Source: RBG-16-57-9 sp964462185
GTDB taxonomy: Archaea > Thermoproteota > Bathyarchaeia > TCS64
Assembly: GCA_964462185.1 (NCBI GenBank)
Contig: CAYWWV010000011.1
Coordinates: forward strand, 1-41,076
Direction of reading: 5' to 3'
DNA length: 41,076 nt
Position 1 is the stretch's first letter. Every line of letters starts with the position of its first letter. The notes under the pieces were generated by a model that was not told where the DNA came from, did not search any database, and worked only from the letters and a program-made list of their open reading frames with translations. Shown piece by piece: positions 37,270-41,076 of the stretch. The position numbers and the translations under genes are program-made.

Positions 37270-38789
37270 GAACTTTCTTTGCCTCTATATTTTTCTCCGA
37301 TGGGGTAGATGTCCCAGGGGACGTTTCTGTATTCTAGTTTGGTGAGGTCGGCCGGCGACAGGCCTGGGGGGTCGACGGGGAAGTCGATGAATCTGGGCCC
37401 CTTTTTCTCCTCTATCCAGGCCTCCCAGTAGGCCTTGTGGTGCACCCGGCTCTTAATCTCCACAATGTCAAGGCTGTCTAAGTCGATGCCCAGCTTCTTT
37501 AGGGGGTCGGCGCTCATGGGTGCAAAGAGGTTTTCCGTAACCAGAACGTGTCTGTTGGAGCCAAGGTCTAGGTGGGCGACCAAGTCCAGCTTCCTGTGGG
37601 CGCCTCGACCCATGGGGCCCGTCTCCACCCACTCCAAGGGACCCAGATGCTTCACCAAACCCCTAACCCTTACAGGATCCCCGCTGACTTCATGGATCCA
37701 GCCTCCTATCTCTGCCTCCACCATCTCCCCCTCCTTGCCCTCCTCCACCAGCCTCTGGAGGAACCTGGGGTCTGCCACACAGGTGCTGCACCAGTTCTCA
37801 GCCCCCTGATCCAAGAGCTCTCGTAAGACATGGGTGCCGTCCCCCAGCCTATCATCATGGTAAGCTATGACCACCGGTTTCTTGCCCTCTTTAACCATCT
37901 TGATAACGGTTTGAACCCCTGTTTTGGCGTCTGGTAGTTCGCGGGTTAGCTCCTCTTTTAGGCTCCAAACCAATTCGCAGAGGTCTTGGGCGCATTTCTC
38001 CGCCAACTCATGGTCTCCATCGGCCACCACGAAGACGCTGGCACCTATGTCGGGTACATCGGCGTAGGCGAAGCCAGGGGCTACGGAGGCACAGTAGACT
38101 CCTTGGGACTCCCACCAGCGACACCGGTCGTATACCTTCTTCATGGGGTAGAACTCTGAGGCCTGGAAGATGCTGGCCGAGGCCACCTTGGGCTTTCTGA
38201 AGGCCATCACCGGCTTGAACTCCCCCCTCACCGTCTCCCGCATACATATACCAGCCTTAAGGCCGGTCTCATGGCTGTCCAAGTGGGGATAGGTCTTCAA
38301 TATGAAGACAGCATCAGCGGCGTTAGCCATCTCCACATCCTCATTGGCGTGCAGGTCGAAGGTAACCATGATGGGCACATCGCCCACCACCTTCCTCACC
38401 CGCCTGACCATCTCAGCCTCAGGCCGGGGAATGTTCCGCACCGCCATGGCGCCGTGGAGGGCCAGGTAGACCCCGTCCACCTCCTCCCCCAGCTCCTCGA
38501 GCCTGGAGGTCATCCTACTCATGATAGTGTCGAAGGCCTCGGTGGTTATCCAACCCCCATAGCCTGTGGTCTTGGGCCAACTCGCCCTCAGAACACCCAC
38601 TAGTTGGAAGTCATCACACCCTTCGAAGGCCTCCTTGAAGCCTGTTATGTAGTTTTTGCCCTCGCCCTCGGTGTCCAGCGCCTTGCAGCCGTACTTGATG
38701 CCTCCGGCCTCCCAGGCCTCCAGGTCGGTCTCCTCAGGGGAGAAGGTCAAGGTTTCATGGCTGAAGCCAGCCACAGCTATCTTATACAT
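37266..38789 (-). CDS. M81 family metallopeptidase (MlrC-like)
   Basis: 507 aa. IAVAGFSHETLTFSP, VYLALHGAMAV, VTFDLHANEDVEMANAAD and TYPHLDSHETG carry the His/Asp metal ligands of the MlrC N-terminal domain; the C-terminal MlrC domain begins near VVIAYHDDRLGDGTHVLREL and includes SADPLKKLGIDL. MlrC degrades linear microcystin in sphingomonads, but archaeal relatives have no known substrate and are probably amidohydrolases of small peptides or other amides. A minus-strand TATA box (38811-38820) lies 22-31 nt before the ATG, predicting a leaderless mRNA. Confidence 0.9.
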   Translation of the reverse strand: MYKIAVAGFSHETLTFSPEETDLEAWEAGGIKYGCKALDTEGEGKNYITGFKEAFEGCDDFQLVGVLRASWPKTTGYGGWITTEAFDTIMSRMTSRLEELGEEVDGVYLALHGAMAVRNIPRPEAEMVRRVRKVVGDVPIMVTFDLHANEDVEMANAADAVFILKTYPHLDSHETGLKAGICMRETVRGEFKPVMAFRKPKVASASIFQASEFYPMKKVYDRCRWWESQGVYCASVAPGFAYADVPDIGASVFVVADGDHELAEKCAQDLCELVWSLKEELTRELPDAKTGVQTVIKMVKEGKKPVVIAYHDDRLGDGTHVLRELLDQGAENWCSTCVADPRFLQRLVEEGKEGEMVEAEIGGWIHEVSGDPVRVRGLVKHLGPLEWVETGPMGRGAHRKLDLVAHLDLGSNRHVLVTENLFAPMSADPLKKLGIDLDSLDIVEIKSRVHHKAYWEAWIEEKKGPRFIDFPVDPPGLSPADLTKLEYRNVPWDIYPIGEKYRGKESS

Positions 38790-38810
38790 GGATAGAATTA
38801 GGGGTATTAG

Positions 38811-38820
38811 GTTTATATAC
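38811..38820 (-). promoter_or_regulatory. TATA box of the M81 gene
   Basis: GTATATAAAC on the minus strand, in leaderless position relative to the ATG at 38789. Confidence 0.65.
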
Positions 38821-38900
38821 TCTTCACCAGCCCATAGTCAATTTTCTGTTCGTAGTCTAAGGGCTTGATTATTCATAGAAAAAGAGGGTAGTGGTTTATC

Positions 38901-39215
38901 TCACTGCGTTGACATTTGGAGGGGGCTGTAGTCGGATTCGTCTACTTTGATTAGACCCCTGGCTCGGTCGAAATATCTTATGACGCTATCCCCCTTGGGT
39001 GTAACCTTGTACAGTTTGTTTGTCCTTCTGTCCCCCGAATCCGAGACATCTAACTCCTCTATCAAACCCTGGCTCACCATGTTTCCTAGAATTGATTGCA
39101 GTAGGCGCCAGGAGAGGTTAGCGCTGTACATTATTCTAGTGGGTTTACTGGTTCCTTGCTTGATTACCCTTAATACGTCGAGGTAGATTTCCAGTTTAGA
39201 CCTTCGGCTCTTCAC
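38901..39215 (-). CDS. Winged-helix DNA-binding protein (HTH_45/ArnR1-like)
   Basis: 104 aa. RSKLEIYLDVLRVIKQGTSK, PTRIMYSANLSWRLLQSILG and MVSQGLIEELDVSD form the winged-helix core, with LYKVTPKGDSVIRYFDRA as wing and last helix. It is a distant relative of the protein at 20992-21258, sharing the I-Y-x-D-x-L, R-I-x-Y-x-A-N-L and GLIEE positions. Start GTG 39213-39215. It stands 112 nt upstream of the M81 gene on the same strand and could control that gene. Confidence 0.88.
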   Translation of the reverse strand: MKSRRSKLEIYLDVLRVIKQGTSKPTRIMYSANLSWRLLQSILGNMVSQGLIEELDVSDSGDRRTNKLYKVTPKGDSVIRYFDRARGLIKVDESDYSPLQMSTQ

Positions 39216-39312
39216 TCTGTTAACCCCTTACACCCAAAGCCTGTTGGTCAGCGCCTATATAGGCTGGTGTGTGTGTTTGCCCTACAAACAAGGGGGGTGG
39301 CCCTCGGCCCAG

Positions 39313-40257
39313 TCAGGGTTGTTTGATGGCGCCCAGGTATTTCTCCAGCTCTTCTCGGTGGGGGCTTCCACGGGTCTCGTATCGAGTGGCCTTTAGGCCT
39401 CCCGCCACGTTTCCCTGGATCATGGCGTCTCGGAGGCTCTTCCCCTGCACGAGGCCAGCTGTCAACCCCCCTATGAAGGCGTCTCCGCATCCAACGGTGT
39501 TTACGATTTGTAGCCCCAACTCCTCCAAGGGTAGGGGTGGGGCGTATATGAATCCCTCTTGGCTGTAGGCCGAGCTCCCCTCCTCGCCTTGTTTCACGAC
39601 GATGGTTAGGCCTGGGTTGTGTTCCTTCAGTTTTCCGTATATTCGCTGGGGGTTGGATGTGCCCACCAGCGTCTCGTACTCCAACCGGTTCAGGATTAGG
39701 ATGTCGGTGTGTTTGAGTGTTGGCTTCAATGGTTCAAGCCCCTGGGCGGCGTAGACGCCGGGGTCCCAGATCACCCTAACCCCCTTTTCTTTGCAGATTT
39801 CAGCAAGGGTCTTGGCTGCCCCCAGTGGTGGGTCCATGATCACACATCCATCTGCGTTGTCCAGAATTTCCCCGCAGTTCTCAGCGAGGTGATGGCTGGA
39901 GAGTTTGAGATTGGCCCCGAAATAGGTGTGTATCTCGTTCTCCCCATCTTCAGATATGGTGATGTATGCTTGGCCCGACTCCTCGCCTGGAAGCACTAGG
40001 ATGCCTCGGGTGTCCACCCCCTCCCCCCTTAGGGTTTCCAGCTGCCTCACCCCTATCTCATCGTCCCCCAGCGCGCCTATGAATGCCACCTTGCGGGGGC
40101 CGAGTATCCTGGCCGCTGCGACAGCCACATTGGCAGCCGTTCCCCCAGAGAACCTCTCTATCCGGTTCACCTGGACTTCCTCCCCGAGGCGGGGTAGGCG
40201 GTTTACGAAGAGGCTTATGTCCCAGTTTATCGCACCGCAGCAAACCAGTTTAGCCAA
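39313..40257 (-). CDS. PfkB-family carbohydrate/nucleoside kinase
   Basis: 314 aa from a TTG at 40255-40257, chosen because AGGTGG lies 5 nt upstream; a GTG three codons earlier overlaps that site. FSGGTAANVAVAAARI is the N-terminal PfkB signature, and NTVGCGDAFIGGLTAGL the C-terminal one with the catalytic Asp. Cys replaces the usual Ala or Ser in the G-x-G-D loop, a common variation. Coupling to the nucleoside hydrolase suggests the kinase acts on ribose or on a nucleoside. Confidence 0.92.
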   Translation of the reverse strand: MAKLVCCGAINWDISLFVNRLPRLGEEVQVNRIERFSGGTAANVAVAAARILGPRKVAFIGALGDDEIGVRQLETLRGEGVDTRGILVLPGEESGQAYITISEDGENEIHTYFGANLKLSSHHLAENCGEILDNADGCVIMDPPLGAAKTLAEICKEKGVRVIWDPGVYAAQGLEPLKPTLKHTDILILNRLEYETLVGTSNPQRIYGKLKEHNPGLTIVVKQGEEGSSAYSQEGFIYAPPLPLEELGLQIVNTVGCGDAFIGGLTAGLVQGKSLRDAMIQGNVAGGLKATRYETRGSPHREELEKYLGAIKQP

Positions 40258-40258
40258 T

Positions 40259-41076
40259 TCAACCACCTGTTAAACTCTCCCTCACCAATTCTAGGAACCA
40301 CTCCCCGTCCAGGCTCTTCACAACGTGGATGGGCTGGCCGTTCTTGAGCTGGTTGGGCCTCCGCTCCACAACCGTCATACCCCGAGTCAGAAACCCCTGG
40401 GTCTCCACATCAACCCTAACATCAACCGTTTCAAACCTGCTTGGATCTAATACGTAGGCCAGGGCTTGCGGGTCGTGGAGGCTCATCCCATCGTGTTTCT
40501 CCACAAGGTTTTCCACCATGCCCACGACTAGCCGACTCGTCCTGCTCCCAGCCTGCTTTATCTCCTCGAACATGGTTTTGGTGAGGCGGTACTGGGGATG
40601 GGTGGTGGTGTCCAAGCCTATGGCGGTTATGGGTATCCCGCTGTGGAAGACTATGGCTGCCGCCTCCGGGTCGTGCCAGATGTTGAACTCGGCCACGGGG
40701 GTTACGTTCCCCCAGCCATAGGGGGTCACACCAAATGCCCCGCCCATGATCACCAGCTCTGAAACCTTTTCCGCCAAGCCTGGATCCACCAATAGAGCTG
40801 CGGCGATGTTGGTCAGGGGACCGATGGCTAGAAGAGTCAAGGCCTTCCCAAGGTTGTCAGCCGTCTCCAATATCATCTCAACAGCGGTTTCCTCCCTGGA
40901 CCGAAGACGGGGTTCCGGAAGCTTCGCTCCCCCCAGACCCGACGAGCCATGGACCGCCTCAGCCCCAGCATACTCCCTAAACAAAGGCCGTTCCGCCCCC
41001 CTACAAACAGGCACATCCTCCACGCCCACAAACTCCAATAGTCGTTTAACATTGCTGTGAGCCTGGGCATGGCTTA
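40259..41076 (-). CDS. Inosine-uridine-type nucleoside hydrolase, 5' end off window
   Basis: Partial: 272 codons are visible and the N-terminal metal-binding DxDxxxDD segment lies beyond the right edge. DVPVCRGAERPL, LLAIGPLTNIAAALL, ELVIMGGAFGVTPYGWGN, AEFNIWHDPEAA and MSLHDPQALAYVLDP are family signatures for calcium-dependent cleavage of nucleosides to base and ribose. The frame continues upstream of 41038 to the edge (HSNVKRLLEFVGVED), so no start is assigned. The kinase gene begins 1 nt after its stop, giving a two-step nucleoside salvage unit. Confidence 0.93.
   Translation of the reverse strand, partial: SHAQAHSNVKRLLEFVGVEDVPVCRGAERPLFREYAGAEAVHGSSGLGGAKLPEPRLRSREETAVEMILETADNLGKALTLLAIGPLTNIAAALLVDPGLAEKVSELVIMGGAFGVTPYGWGNVTPVAEFNIWHDPEAAAIVFHSGIPITAIGLDTTTHPQYRLTKTMFEEIKQAGSRTSRLVVGMVENLVEKHDGMSLHDPQALAYVLDPSRFETVDVRVDVETQGFLTRGMTVVERRPNQLKNGQPIHVVKSLDGEWFLELVRESLTGG

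Overview
The window looks like a scaffold piece from a thermophilic archaeon, probably Thermoproteota and possibly Bathyarchaeia or a relative. The evidence is a TFB-family initiation factor, an aKMT-like protein lysine methyltransferase, archaeal TATA boxes about 25-35 nt before many starts (several mRNAs look leaderless), strong Shine-Dalgarno sites inside operons, heavy use of AGG/AGA arginine codons, frequent GTG/TTG starts, and a three-gene cassette resembling di-myo-inositol-phosphate (thermolyte) synthesis. The rank below domain is inference. There is no rRNA, tRNA, CRISPR array, transposase or integrase that I can support. Five 100-N gaps interrupt the sequence. Three are flanked by identical 55-nt copies, so the contigs really overlap and each broken gene becomes intact when one copy is collapsed. 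The other two (22320-22419 and 28417-28516) are true missing sequence.

Layout, left to right. 1-1551 (minus): a DUF4443-type regulator cut by the left edge, then an ECF-transporter S component with a DUF4430 protein. 1585-2027: a frameshifted Lrp/AsnC gene. 2050-5367 (plus): a promoter with a 290-nt GC-rich leader, Hsp20, then inositol-1-phosphate synthase, a CTP:inositol-1-phosphate cytidylyltransferase-like gene and a CDP-alcohol phosphotransferase. 5364-6159: two receiver-only response regulators. 6461-8782: an orphan branched-chain-amino-acid-type binding protein diverging from a BtpA-family gene across an inverted-repeat-rich spacer. 8706-12390: a divergent TFB, a small wHTH-like protein, a GNAT-like protein, a DUF1385 membrane protein and a membrane-anchored zinc ribbon.

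12402-17553 (minus) is a NuoE-NuoF-FdhA operon: a formate dehydrogenase joined to an NAD(P)H diaphorase module. 17585-19454: a TPR protein and an MFS carrier. 19675-21258: a 435-aa protein of about fifteen 'VGG' repeats with a 17-residue period (predicted beta-solenoid, bactofilin-like) followed by a winged-helix protein. 21255-24291: an M23-like protein, two partial genes running into a gap, an aKMT-like methyltransferase, an adenosine-specific kinase and a zinc-type adenylate kinase. 24352-27866: a small membrane protein, independent phosphoglycerate mutase and CTP synthase. 27853-32314: an amidohydrolase interrupted by a gap, a CapA-like protein diverging from an alkaline-phosphatase-superfamily phosphodiesterase, and a small zinc ribbon.

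32311-41076: thrB-thrC, a NifU C-terminal domain protein, an HExxH protein with a probable CTG start, a third response regulator, a zinc-ribbon protein, a flavin reductase-like/flavodoxin pair, an M81 (MlrC) protein, a winged helix, and a PfkB kinase coupled to a nucleoside hydrolase cut by the right edge. Most of the window is ordinary core metabolism. The items most worth a second look are the VGG-repeat protein with its winged-helix partner, the phosphotransferase with an altered catalytic motif in the inositol cassette, the long Hsp20 leader, the inverted-repeat cluster at 7734-7891, the perfect palindromes placed over predicted transcription starts of three unrelated promoters, and the formate dehydrogenase-diaphorase operon.
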